Notes under the pieces: generated by a model
What the model was told of the DNA's origin: nothing
What the model saw: the letters and a program-made list of their open reading frames with translations, nothing else
Database searches by the model: none
Translations under genes and position numbers: made by a program
In this document: positions 14,190 through 23,223 of the stretch, in pieces
Numbering within the stretch: the first letter of the stretch is position 1
Layout: the number at the start of each line of letters is the position of its first letter
Origin: a virus
IMG/VR virus record: IMGVR_UViG_3300024353_000025
Coordinates: 1 to 26,265 of that record
Direction: 5' to 3' (one strand)
DNA: 26,265 nt

Positions 14190-17108
14190 ATGGTAAGAAT
14201 GCTAGGATTAGGAACAATAGCGAAATTACTTGTCGATATTAGTGCAGATACTACAGGAATTGAACGTTCATTAGGTAGTGCAGAAGCTAGAGTAAAGAGT
14301 TTTGCGGCAAGTGTAGAAAAGAAAATAGATACAAGAGCTTTCTTGGCAGTTGGAGCTGCAATTACTGGTGTTGGTGTAGGGCTTGTAGGATTGTTAGTGC
14401 ATACAGGATTATTTGCTGCTCGAGTTGAAGTTTTAGAAACAGTAATGAAAACTGTTGGAAAAACAGCTGGGATTTCAGCAGAAACTTTAGCTGAACAAGA
14501 AGAGGTAATCAAGAAACTTGGTATCACTACAAAGTCAGCCAGAGAAATTTTAATTTTATTTATGCAGAGTCAACTTGATGTTGCAGATGCAGCTAAAATC
14601 GCTCGTGTTGCTCAAGATTTAGCTGTTATTTCAGGACAGAACAGTTCTGATGCTGCTGTAACTTTAACAAATGCAATTGTTGCTCAGCGACCTGAATTGT
14701 TAAAACAATATGGAATAGTAAAAACAATAGATGATATTTATTTGAAATATGGTAAAGATTTAAAAATAGTTACCGAGAAAGTAGATAAATCTGGGAAAAC
14801 AACGAGAAGTTGGTCAAGAGATTTAACCGAAGCAGAAAAGAAACAAGCTTTCTTAAATGAGATTTTAGAAGAAGGTAAAAAAGTAGCTGGAGTTTACGAA
14901 GAGGCAATGGGAGATGTTGGGAAAAAATTAACTTCTCTTCCAAGACTTATTGAGGACGCTAAAGATGCTTTCGGAAAAGCATTTATTCCAATAATAGGAA
15001 AAGCAGTTGACATATTATCAGAACTTTTAAAAAGATTCACTGACCTGTCTCCTGAAACTAAAACCATGATAACCCATATTGTAATGTTTGCTGCTGGTCT
15101 TGCTTTGGTTGTTGGTCCAATTTTAACATTAATCGGACTTTTGCCAACTTTAATTGCAGGTTTTGGGGTTTTATTAGGTCCTGTTGGTTTAGTTACTGGG
15201 GCAGTTACAGCTTTAGTGGCAACGATTGGAATTTTAGTCTGGAAACATTGGGATGAGATAAAAGCCAAAGTAACTGAAACAGTTAAAGCAATTATTGAAA
15301 AATTTGGTGGATGGGAAACTATCATGGGCAGAGTTAGGAATTTTATTGAAAATACAGTAAGACCAACAGTTGAAAAAATAACTGGAAAAGTAAATGAGTT
15401 AGGAAAGAAATTTGCGGAAGTTGGGAAAAAAATATCCGAAAAATTTATAGCTATAGAGCCGGATCTTATAGATGCAATAGATAATATGAAAGAGGCAATT
15501 AAGAAGTTTGGAGAAAAAGCAGGTCCTATTATAGAAAAAGGAATTGAATTTTTGGAATTATTAGCCAAAGCTGCAATAGATTCAATACCTAAAATAGTTG
15601 ACAAGATAGGTGATTTAGTGGGATGGCTTGCGAAACTTGATCCAAGATGGATAGAGATAATGTTAGGAGTTATTGGATTTGTTGTTGTGCTTACAACTCT
15701 TTCGGTTGCCATAGGCAAAGTCTTAGGACTTTTTAAAATTTTATCATTACCCCTTGTAAAGATTGGGACTGTAATAGGTGGAATTATAGTATTTATTAAA
15801 ACATTTGGAGCTGCAATTGTCGGGGCATTTGAGACTCTTTATATAGTGTTTTTAGGTATTCCAGAACCTATTACTAAAATAATATTAGCTATTATTGCTC
15901 TCATAGCAGTAGGGATATTGATTTGGAAAAATTGGGATAAAATAAAAGCTAAAGCAATACAAATCTGGGGAGCAATAAGGAATTTTTTAGTAAATCTTTG
16001 GGTTACTATAGGAGAAAAAGCTATAGGAATATGGAATTCAATAAAAGAATTTTTTGTAAATCTATGGGGAGGCATTAAAGAAACTATTATAACTAATTGG
16101 GATTCAATTGTAGAATGGTTTGGTGAAATGTGGGAAAGAGTAAAGGAAGTTTTTAAGAAAAAAGGAGAAGATATTTGGGCGTGGATGCGTGATTGGATTC
16201 CTTTTCTTAATATTATTGTAGAAAATTGGGATGAAATAATCGCTAAGCTAAAAGAGGGTTGGGATAAAATATTAGGATTTTTTATAGAAAAAGGAACTGC
16301 TATAAAAGAGTTTTTAGATGAAACTTGGGAGAGTATAAAAGAGAAAACAATTGAAGTTTGGGATTCAATTAAGGAGTTCTTTGGAGATATTTGGGAGAGT
16401 ATAAAAGAGAAAGCGATAGAAATTTGGGAAGCAATCAAGGAATTTCTAATTAATATTTTCGATCCAATAAAAGAGAAAGCAATTGAAATTTGGACTTCGA
16501 TAAAAGATTTCTTTATAGAAACTTGGGAGAGTATAAAAGCCAATATTATCGAAACTTGGAATTCAATAAAAGATTTCTTTGTTGAAACTTGGAATAGTAT
16601 TATAACTGCAATAAATACTTTTAAAGAAAATTTTCTAAAAGTCTGGGATAAAATAAAAGAAGGCTTGAAAAGACCAATAAATGCAATGATCAGATTAATA
16701 AATAGTTTTTTTAGCAGAATTCAATCAGGTATGAATAATATGATAAGTGCTTTAAATAGAATAGGATTTAAAGTTCCTAGTTGGCTTGGGAAGATAATAC
16801 CTGGACTTGCAGGTAGAGAATTCAGCATTAGTATATCTAAGATAAGTATTCCGAGAATTCCACAACTTCAACTTGGAGGCTATATAACAGAACCTGGATT
16901 TGTAGATGTAGGTGAAAGAGGAAGAGAAAGAGTTTTTCTTCCTGGAGGAGCAAAAGTTGTGCCTTTAGAAGGAACTCAAACTCAAAAAGTAGTTAAATAT
17001 GTTATTGGAAATGTAACAATAGCAAATAATTTAATGAAAAGTGAAGAATTTATAAAAAAGATTGCAAGAGAAGTATCAGCAATTCAAGGAAAGGAAGTGA
17101 CAATGTAA
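14190..17108 (+). CDS. Tape measure protein
   Basis: A 972-residue tail length ruler inside the tube; at the usual ~0.15 nm per residue it predicts a tail near 145 nm. The N-terminal part has the coiled pattern VDISADTTGIERSLGSAEARVKSF common in these proteins. Hydrophobic blocks occur at about 45-72, 295-352 and 487-585 and may insert in the host membrane during ejection. Between 15966 and 16605 (about residues 593-805) Trp recurs every 11 residues. The C-terminus (LQLGGYITEPGFVDVGERGR then ERVFLPGGAKVVPL) is the family's standard ending. The start is ATG 14190 with AAAAGGA 11 bases upstream. The following gene starts 1 base after the stop. Confidence 0.92.
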   Translation: MVRMLGLGTIAKLLVDISADTTGIERSLGSAEARVKSFAASVEKKIDTRAFLAVGAAITGVGVGLVGLLVHTGLFAARVEVLETVMKTVGKTAGISAETLAEQEEVIKKLGITTKSAREILILFMQSQLDVADAAKIARVAQDLAVISGQNSSDAAVTLTNAIVAQRPELLKQYGIVKTIDDIYLKYGKDLKIVTEKVDKSGKTTRSWSRDLTEAEKKQAFLNEILEEGKKVAGVYEEAMGDVGKKLTSLPRLIEDAKDAFGKAFIPIIGKAVDILSELLKRFTDLSPETKTMITHIVMFAAGLALVVGPILTLIGLLPTLIAGFGVLLGPVGLVTGAVTALVATIGILVWKHWDEIKAKVTETVKAIIEKFGGWETIMGRVRNFIENTVRPTVEKITGKVNELGKKFAEVGKKISEKFIAIEPDLIDAIDNMKEAIKKFGEKAGPIIEKGIEFLELLAKAAIDSIPKIVDKIGDLVGWLAKLDPRWIEIMLGVIGFVVVLTTLSVAIGKVLGLFKILSLPLVKIGTVIGGIIVFIKTFGAAIVGAFETLYIVFLGIPEPITKIILAIIALIAVGILIWKNWDKIKAKAIQIWGAIRNFLVNLWVTIGEKAIGIWNSIKEFFVNLWGGIKETIITNWDSIVEWFGEMWERVKEVFKKKGEDIWAWMRDWIPFLNIIVENWDEIIAKLKEGWDKILGFFIEKGTAIKEFLDETWESIKEKTIEVWDSIKEFFGDIWESIKEKAIEIWEAIKEFLINIFDPIKEKAIEIWTSIKDFFIETWESIKANIIETWNSIKDFFVETWNSIITAINTFKENFLKVWDKIKEGLKRPINAMIRLINSFFSRIQSGMNNMISALNRIGFKVPSWLGKIIPGLAGREFSISISKISIPRIPQLQLGGYITEPGFVDVGERGRERVFLPGGAKVVPLEGTQTQKVVKYVIGNVTIANNLMKSEEFIKKIAREVSAIQGKEVTM
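15966..16605 (+). repeat. 33-bp / 11-residue Trp repeats in the tape measure gene
   Basis: Units such as WESIKEKTIEV, WDSIKEFFGDI, WESIKEKAIEI, WEAIKEFLINI, WTSIKDFFIET and WNSIKDFFVET follow one another in exact 11-residue register. An earlier, more diverged block starts with WGAIRNFLVNL. Identity is also visible at the DNA level in the GAAACTTGGGAGAGTATAAA type units. Confidence 0.85.
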
Positions 17109-18830
17109 ATGCCGCAAACAATTAAAATTAATGAATTAGATGTTAATACTGGTAATTATGAAACAACTATATTTACAGTTCCTTATTCAATAGAAAAAGA
17201 AAAAACAAAAAGAATAAATTTAAACATTGCTATAAAAGGAAACTCTCCAGATGATATATTAGCAAATTTTAAATTATTGATTAATGAGCTTTATAAAGTT
17301 AAAGATGAAAGTAAGGATTGTATTTTAGAAATTAAAGCTGATACTACCCATTCAACTTTTTTTGAAATTCTGAATTATGAAATATTAATGGAAAATTTAG
17401 ATATAGTTAATGTTGATTTATTTGTAGATAACTTTGGGTATAGTGCTTCAATAGAAATAGGTAATGCAGGATCACCCCACGCAACAAAAACATTACCTGA
17501 TTATTTTGACACCACTGCTTCAAAAGGAGATGTTTCTGCTTTTACAGAATTCTTTATGAAATTATTATCTGCAGATGATATTTATAATATTTATTATGGT
17601 TTAAAAAGCGAAAAATTAATTTCAGATATTACAAACTTCCTACCAATATTAGAGGCAGAAGACATTTATTTTTTTGATTTTTTCGAAGATGACGGAAAGT
17701 GGATTTTAAATAATGCCACAATATCTGGGGGACTTTTAAATATTAATATTGTTGGTGGTTATGGACAACGCATTCCAGATGCTGATTGGTTATCAGGTGT
17801 TGATGATGATTTTGAGATTGAAATAGATTTTAAACAAGATAGCACTCCAGAAGACAATACGATGGTAATATATTTATATTTAGTAGGAGATGCAAACCCA
17901 ATTAAATTTTTCATAGAAGGTTATGACGATGAGATGCAGATTTATTATCCACCTTCAATTAGAGCATTTCAAGCATTTGTAGATGATACAAGTGGGCATA
18001 CTGCTAAAATCAGACGAGTTGGAACAACTTATTATTATAGCATAGATGGTGGTAGTGAGATTAGTTGGGATTATGGAATAGCGAGGGCATTGGAATATAT
18101 AAATCTTTCTATGGAAGGTTGCACAGGAGAATTTGATGATTTTAAGTATTATTGGGTAAAACAACCAATCTTAACTAATATGACTTCTACCGGAGACGCT
18201 GATTGTAGAGGAGGAAACAAAGCATATACTGATGCAACTTTTCCTACAGCAGGTTGGGCTACTTATATTACATTTACTCTTAATAATGCAAATTACAAGG
18301 GCAGATATTTAGTTCTTGTAAGATGTGAAAGTGAAAGTGAAAGTGATGATGTTATAAAAATAAGATTAAAATGTGGTAATTTATATAATGATGAGTATTC
18401 ATTTAAAGCAACTGATGCTAATTTATGGCGTTTAATTGAGCTTGGAGAAATTCAAGTTCCTTATTCAGAAACACAAGCAGCCACTTCTGATTATGAAATT
18501 CAGTTGATAGGAAATGCAGCAGATAGAATAGGGATTGATTATATAGCATTAATTCCCATTGACGAAAGTTTTGGAATTAGAAAAAGCGAAGTTAATGCTA
18601 TTTTACAAAATGAAATTTATGAAATAGATACTATTAAAAAAATTATTTCAACTTATGTTCAAGATGAAAATGATAATAATAATTATGATAGAGGCAATTT
18701 TGTTTATCTTCCTAAAGGCGATTGTAGAGTAGTAGTAGTTTCAGATAATAATGATGAAAATGTAATTACTGATCAGATGGCATTTTGGCTAAATTATAAA
18801 GCAAGATATAAATTTTTAAGGAGTGATTAA
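17109..18830 (+). CDS. Distal tail (Dit-like) protein with inserted LamG-like module
   Basis: This gene directly follows the tape measure, the Dit position. Residues 1-120 are beta-rich (TIKINELDVNTGNYETTIFT, then IAIKGNSPDDILANFKLLIN) and probably form the ring-building part. Residues about 137-188 and 352-485 look like the two halves of one beta-sandwich tail domain (GDVSAFTEFFMKLLSADDIY; then YKGRYLVLVRCESESESDD ... IGIDYIALIP). Between them lies a separate ~160-residue LamG/concanavalin-like module (DGKWILNNATISGGLL to GEFDDFKYYW) that also occurs in the next gene. Such modules bind glycans, so the protein likely helps attachment. The exact subfamily is uncertain. ATG 17109 is preceded by AAGGAAGTGA. 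Confidence 0.62.
   Translation: MPQTIKINELDVNTGNYETTIFTVPYSIEKEKTKRINLNIAIKGNSPDDILANFKLLINELYKVKDESKDCILEIKADTTHSTFFEILNYEILMENLDIVNVDLFVDNFGYSASIEIGNAGSPHATKTLPDYFDTTASKGDVSAFTEFFMKLLSADDIYNIYYGLKSEKLISDITNFLPILEAEDIYFFDFFEDDGKWILNNATISGGLLNINIVGGYGQRIPDADWLSGVDDDFEIEIDFKQDSTPEDNTMVIYLYLVGDANPIKFFIEGYDDEMQIYYPPSIRAFQAFVDDTSGHTAKIRRVGTTYYYSIDGGSEISWDYGIARALEYINLSMEGCTGEFDDFKYYWVKQPILTNMTSTGDADCRGGNKAYTDATFPTAGWATYITFTLNNANYKGRYLVLVRCESESESDDVIKIRLKCGNLYNDEYSFKATDANLWRLIELGEIQVPYSETQAATSDYEIQLIGNAADRIGIDYIALIPIDESFGIRKSEVNAILQNEIYEIDTIKKIISTYVQDENDNNNYDRGNFVYLPKGDCRVVVVSDNNDENVITDQMAFWLNYKARYKFLRSD
17673..18155 (+). repeat. LamG-like module, copy A
   Basis: Encodes residues 189-349 of the Dit-like protein. 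It shares with copy B (21081-21575) the patterns DDGKW, GG-L, PD-DWLS, FEIE-DFK-DS, RRVGT-YY-SIDGG-EISWDYG-ARA and G-FD-FKY in the same order. Confidence 0.85.
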
Positions 18831-21800
18831 ATGATAACACTCCGAATTATTGATACAAATTTTAATAATTATTTTCCTCAAAAAGTTGAAAATCTTAACT
18901 TCAAAAAAGTCCACTATGGTGGAGCTTCTGAACTTAGTTTTAAGCTTAATGAAAATCCTTCTTTCCAAAATCACAAAGTGGAATTATTTAACAATATATA
19001 TCTTTATTATCATTCTAATTTAATTTGGCAAGGATACATCACAGAATTCCAAAGAGATTATACAAATTTAAACTACAACCTAAAAGCATCTGGACTTCTT
19101 ATTGATTTTAAAAACAAAAGAATTAAAAAAACTTATATTTTAGATGATATAGGTGAATTTAAAAGTTGGAATGAGAAAAACAATAAAGAAAGTTCTGAAA
19201 TTTTATATGGTTATTCTCAAGCAGAAGGTGAAAAAGGAGTTAAAATTTCTCTTTCACAAAGAAGTTATAATGCAGAAGAGGATGGATTATTTGAAATAAA
19301 AATTGATGAGAATATAGAGAGATTGAAGGCGAGAATATTACTCAATCAGCCTGCTAACTTTACTACAAAACTTATTACATTAGATGAAAATCATAACAAC
19401 CCCAACGAAGAGATAAAATGGGAAAATGCTCAAAAAATAGATGAAGATGTAATAATTGATATTGATGAAAGAGCATTTTATGAAGGGACAGAAGAGGTAG
19501 GGGGAGGAACTTTTACAAAAAAGATTTATCCTTCTGATGATGCTGAAGTATATAACAGAGCGGCTGGAACTAATTTTGGTTCTTCTACACAATTAAGAAT
19601 AAAAGAATATGTATATCTTCATAGAATTTTTATGAAGTTTCCTACTGCTAAAATTCCGCCAAACGCAACAATTTTATCAGCAACTTTAAAAGTTTATAAA
19701 TTTCATCCTTATTGGGGTCCGAACGCTGATGGATATAGAGTGGCAAGTAATTGGTCTGAAGATACAATTACCTATAATAATCAGCCAGGAATAACAGGAA
19801 GCAAAATTTGCACTTATCTTGGACCACTTCCTGTTGGTTGGAAATCTATGAATATTTTTAGCACTTTTAAAAATTGGTGGAATGGAACTTGGGCAAATTA
19901 TGGTTTGCGATTTAGAGCAAATACCACTTCAGGTATATTAGATAGATTTTATTCAAAAGAAGCAATATCTTCTTATCGTCCTTACATAGAAGTAAAATAT
20001 TCAATTCCATTGATTCCAGGAGAGGAAGGTTATGATGTAGAAGTCAATAAAAGGTATCTTCAATTTCGAGTGGAATGCACATCAAATCAAGTTATTTCAA
20101 CTGATAAATATTTTTCACAACTTGAAAATTTAAAATTGCTAACTTCCGATGACGAGATAAATGCTTCAAATATTTTAAAAGATTTATTGTTTAATCACAC
20201 ACAAAAATTAGACCGCAATACTTCATTAATTCAAGATTGTTTTAATTTTAAGGATATTGAATTGTGTGAAAGTTTAGATGGATGGTCGGTTAGTGATGCT
20301 GTTGATTTAACTCTTTCATTAGAAAACACAATTATAAAGGAAGGTTCTCATTCCATAAAAACTATAGTTGCAGCAAATAGTATAAATAAATATTTACTCA
20401 AAACTTTATCATCTACACAAAATCTACAAGATAAAAATCTATTTAGATTTTGGGTTAATTCTACAATAACTGGAGATATTTTAAAAGCAAAATTTGGAGA
20501 AAATTTAAGATATCAATTTGAGCCAGATTGGTCTTGTCAATATGAAGCAGACCAAGAACCGCCTGCTGCTGATCCAATTTGGACTTTAGCAGGAGTTGAT
20601 TATGCTTCTGTTGCTGATGGAATTTTAACTATTAATAAAATTGCAGCAAATGAATGTAATTATAAAAGAGAAGATGTGGGACATAATACAAAGGGAAACA
20701 CATTGATAACAAGGATGAAATGCACTAATGCAGCAAAAACAACTTTCCTTATATTGCGTGATGGAATAGTGGGAGCAGTAATGGCAATTTATTCTAATAA
20801 AATTGAGGATTGGTATGATGCAGCAAATTCTTATTCAATTGATATGACTGAATATAGAGAACTTTGGCTAACTATGAAAAGTAATTTTTGGATTTTATAT
20901 GTAGATGGGGTTTTTGCCCTTTGTGGAGAAACTCAAACTTCAGCAGAAAAAACATTTCGATTTGGTATGGATAGTTCTGCAAATTTAGGAATATCTTATT
21001 GGGATTATGTTTATTATTACAATTTAGGATTTTTAAGAAATAAAAGAATAGAGAAAATAATTAATATTACAGGTAATATTTATGGATTTGATTTTACTTC
21101 TGACGATGGAAAATGGTATTTATCTGATGCTGTTATTACTGGAGGAGTTTTAGATATTGTTGCTTCTTTTGGTTCTGGAACAAGATATCCTGATATTGAT
21201 TGGTTATCAGATGCTAATGATAATTTTGAAATTGAATTTGATTTTAAATTTGATAGTGTAGAAGCTGGAGATAAAAGAAAAGCTATTATGATATACCTAA
21301 ATGGTGATACACATCCTATCTATTTCCAAGTATTGAAGGTAACAAATAAAATGAGTATTTATTATGACCCATATACCAAAGCAGAACAAAGTTATACCCC
21401 TGATACTAATTGGCATACTACGAAAGTGAGAAGAGTTGGAACAATTTACTATTTTTCAATAGACGGCGGAACAGAAATCTCTTGGGATTATGGTACAGCA
21501 AGAGCAATTAACTATTTTAAATTACGCTATACAGGTGTAACAGGAGATTTTGATAATTTTAAATATTCTTATAAAGATGCTTGGCAAGAACAAATAATAG
21601 ATTTGAACAATTTCCCAATAGAAACAAGAGATGCTATTAAATATATACAATTCGAAGTTTTAACTAATGATGCTTTCACTTTCTATATTGATTGGATCAG
21701 AAGTAATTTTGAATTGACTTCTGCTTATTATAGGGATAGGACTGCTCCATTAAGTATTCTTGAAAATGCTTTAGCATATCAAGATTATGAATGGACTATA

Positions 21801-22310
21801 ACAAAAGACAGAAAAGTTAAATTTTTTAAAGTAGATAGAAATAAAATTGATTATATCTGTCCTATAAAAAATCTTACATTAGAGGAAAATTCTGTCAGTT
21901 ATTTCAGTAAAATATTTCTTGTCTATTTCGACGAGATGATGAAAAGACAAGAGATTGAATTAATAGACGAGGATTCAAAAATTCCTTTTGACAAAGAGCA
22001 TGTAATTGGTCTGGGTGGAATTTCAGATGTAGGAGCAAAGGCGATTGGTGAAGCACAGTTTGAATTTCATAAAAAGCCGAGATATCAGGTTAGTTGTTCA
22101 GTTGAAGATTTTGTCTTTGACAAAAATGGTGGAAGAGTTAATCCAATTGAAATTGAACCTAATAATAATGTTAAATTTTTAGGAATTGCTAATTTGCCTA
22201 TTTTTAGAATAATTAAAACTGATTATGCTGATGGGATTTGTAGATTAACTCTTGAAACATTAGAAGAAACAACTCCAAATATAATTAAAAGTGTAATTGG
22301 GGTGATTTAA
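18831..22310 (+). CDS. Tail hub / Tal-like baseplate protein with nested carbohydrate-binding modules
   Basis: A 1159-residue protein. The N-terminal ~220 residues are hub-like: beta barrel segments GGASELSFKLNENPSF, HKVELFNNIYLYYHSNLIWQ and GYITEFQRDY. Residues about 228-392 match the DNRLRE/CBM96-type domain (YPSDDAEVYNRAAGTNFGSS, RIFMKFPTAKIPPNATI, SNWSEDTITYNNQPG, YSKEAISSYRPYIEVKYS). Residues 475-560 and 915-955 read as two halves of one jelly-roll (LDGWSV, EGSHSIK, FRFWVNST, then IIDLNNFPIE, FTFYIDWIRS). Two LamG-like modules sit between these halves (about 565-735 and 751-915). The last ~200 residues return to hub sequence. It probably closes the tail tube and carries the host-binding surface. 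A strong AAGGAGTGAT site precedes the ATG. Confidence 0.72.
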   Translation: MITLRIIDTNFNNYFPQKVENLNFKKVHYGGASELSFKLNENPSFQNHKVELFNNIYLYYHSNLIWQGYITEFQRDYTNLNYNLKASGLLIDFKNKRIKKTYILDDIGEFKSWNEKNNKESSEILYGYSQAEGEKGVKISLSQRSYNAEEDGLFEIKIDENIERLKARILLNQPANFTTKLITLDENHNNPNEEIKWENAQKIDEDVIIDIDERAFYEGTEEVGGGTFTKKIYPSDDAEVYNRAAGTNFGSSTQLRIKEYVYLHRIFMKFPTAKIPPNATILSATLKVYKFHPYWGPNADGYRVASNWSEDTITYNNQPGITGSKICTYLGPLPVGWKSMNIFSTFKNWWNGTWANYGLRFRANTTSGILDRFYSKEAISSYRPYIEVKYSIPLIPGEEGYDVEVNKRYLQFRVECTSNQVISTDKYFSQLENLKLLTSDDEINASNILKDLLFNHTQKLDRNTSLIQDCFNFKDIELCESLDGWSVSDAVDLTLSLENTIIKEGSHSIKTIVAANSINKYLLKTLSSTQNLQDKNLFRFWVNSTITGDILKAKFGENLRYQFEPDWSCQYEADQEPPAADPIWTLAGVDYASVADGILTINKIAANECNYKREDVGHNTKGNTLITRMKCTNAAKTTFLILRDGIVGAVMAIYSNKIEDWYDAANSYSIDMTEYRELWLTMKSNFWILYVDGVFALCGETQTSAEKTFRFGMDSSANLGISYWDYVYYYNLGFLRNKRIEKIINITGNIYGFDFTSDDGKWYLSDAVITGGVLDIVASFGSGTRYPDIDWLSDANDNFEIEFDFKFDSVEAGDKRKAIMIYLNGDTHPIYFQVLKVTNKMSIYYDPYTKAEQSYTPDTNWHTTKVRRVGTIYYFSIDGGTEISWDYGTARAINYFKLRYTGVTGDFDNFKYSYKDAWQEQIIDLNNFPIETRDAIKYIQFEVLTNDAFTFYIDWIRSNFELTSAYYRDRTAPLSILENALAYQDYEWTITKDRKVKFFKVDRNKIDYICPIKNLTLEENSVSYFSKIFLVYFDEMMKRQEIELIDEDSKIPFDKEHVIGLGGISDVGAKAIGEAQFEFHKKPRYQVSCSVEDFVFDKNGGRVNPIEIEPNNNVKFLGIANLPIFRIIKTDYADGICRLTLETLEETTPNIIKSVIGVI
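21081..21575 (+). repeat. LamG-like module, copy B
   Basis: Encodes about residues 751-915 of the hub protein; partner of copy A at 17673-18155. It begins GFDFTSDDGKW and ends GDFDNFKYSYKDAW. Confidence 0.85.
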
Positions 22311-22634
22311 ATGTTAATAAGAGGAATAATAAGAGGATTAGAAACAGATAGGATGAGAGTATTATTAGAGAGAACTTCTTTAGATATAGATTATCCTACT
22401 ATTCCTAAAAGAGAAATAATAAAAGAAGTAGTGGAGAGAAAATCAGCAGGTGTGAAAAGTAAGGAATCTCAACGAAAGTCTTCAAATATTCCTATAATAA
22501 CTAAAACTTTAACTTCTAAAAAGATTGTTTCTAATTCAAAGATCACCACAGAAACAACACCTACAAGCACAACCCCAACTGTTATAACAAGAACGATAAC
22601 AACTTATAGTAAAACTAAACCTTATGCAATATAA
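22311..22634 (+). CDS. Hypothetical tail-region protein with Ser/Thr-rich C-terminus
   Basis: A 107-residue protein starting immediately after the hub stop, with GGGGTGAT upstream. The first ~20 residues (MLIRGIIRGLETDRMRVLLE) look structured. A basic stretch follows, and residues 70-100 are a low-complexity Thr/Ser/Pro tail (TTETTPTSTTPTVITRTITT). I do not recognise the family. Its place between hub and lysis genes suggests a minor tail or baseplate accessory part. The Thr-rich tail is a plausible O-glycosylation target for the transferases encoded upstream, but that is speculation. Confidence 0.6.
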   Translation: MLIRGIIRGLETDRMRVLLERTSLDIDYPTIPKREIIKEVVERKSAGVKSKESQRKSSNIPIITKTLTSKKIVSNSKITTETTPTSTTPTVITRTITTYSKTKPYAI

Positions 22635-22643
22635 GGAGAAAAA

Positions 22644-22865
22644 ATGCTTTCTCTTGATGATAGAAAAAAATTAATTGAATATTTGGATAAAAACAAAGAT
22701 GAATTAAAAGATATCCAACAAGACATTAAACTTGCAAAAGAGGAATTAAAAACAAAACCTATTCAAGAAGTTTTAACTAAAAAAAGATTGGGTGAAATAT
22801 TACATATTTTAATTTTATTCATGAGATTTATTAAATCAATTAGTGAAAACTTTGAGGAAGAATAA
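22644..22865 (+). CDS. Hypothetical small helical protein
   Basis: 73 residues with a good ribosome site (TAAGGAGA before the ATG). The first 50 residues are a charged coiled-coil-like helix (DRKKLIEYLDKNKDELKDIQ). Then comes an amphipathic or weakly hydrophobic helix (LGEILHILILFMRFIKSIS) and an acidic end. It is too weakly hydrophobic to be called a holin. It is the last gene before the 22903 terminator. The family is unknown to me. Confidence 0.55.
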   Translation: MLSLDDRKKLIEYLDKNKDELKDIQQDIKLAKEELKTKPIQEVLTKKRLGEILHILILFMRFIKSISENFEEE

Positions 22866-22902
22866 TAATAAAATAAAATAAAACTAAAATTTAAATCAGT
22901 TT

Positions 22903-22926
22903 AACCTCCTTTTTAGGAGGTTTTTT
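22903..22926 (+). terminator. Intrinsic terminator before the lysis genes
   Basis: Stem AACCTCCT / AGGAGGTT around a TTTT loop, running into six T residues. It separates tail genes from the lysis block. Confidence 0.85.
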
Positions 22927-22962
22927 ATTTGCGATTAAAAATTTAAATTTAAGGGAGGAATA

Positions 22963-23214
22963 GTGGTAAAGGAAAAAGATAACAAAAGAAAGAAAGGTAG
23001 AATGAATAAAGATGATTTGATAAAAGAAATTATGGAAAGCAATCACCCTACAAGATATTTAATAGCAAGGATGTACATTGAATTTAAAGAACATTTTTTA
23101 ATACTTAATGGCAAAGTTAATTTTCATGATAAATTTGTTTGGTTATTTATCGGTATTTTAGTTACTGGTTTTGTAGGAGGAATAATAGCGTTATTAGTTC
23201 AATATTTTATTTAA
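22963..23214 (+). CDS. Small membrane protein, XhlA/holin-like candidate
   Basis: An 83-residue protein starting at GTG 22963 behind AAGGGAGG. The N-terminus is strongly basic (KEKDNKRKKGR), the middle is helical, and residues about 58-83 form one transmembrane segment (FVWLFIGILVTGFVGGIIAL). A soluble charged helix followed by a single C-terminal membrane anchor next to the endolysin resembles hemolysin XhlA-type lysis proteins of Gram-positive phages. The motif match is weak, so the call rests mainly on topology and position. Confidence 0.55.
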   Translation: MVKEKDNKRKKGRMNKDDLIKEIMESNHPTRYLIARMYIEFKEHFLILNGKVNFHDKFVWLFIGILVTGFVGGIIALLVQYFI

Positions 23215-23223
23215 GAGAGAATT

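Noticed and set aside
14894-16543. Long antisense open frames (274 and 234 codons) opposite the tape measure gene
   Set aside because: Their products are low-complexity Ser/Ile/Phe/Pro strings mirroring the sense repeats, with no ribosome sites and no recognisable domain.
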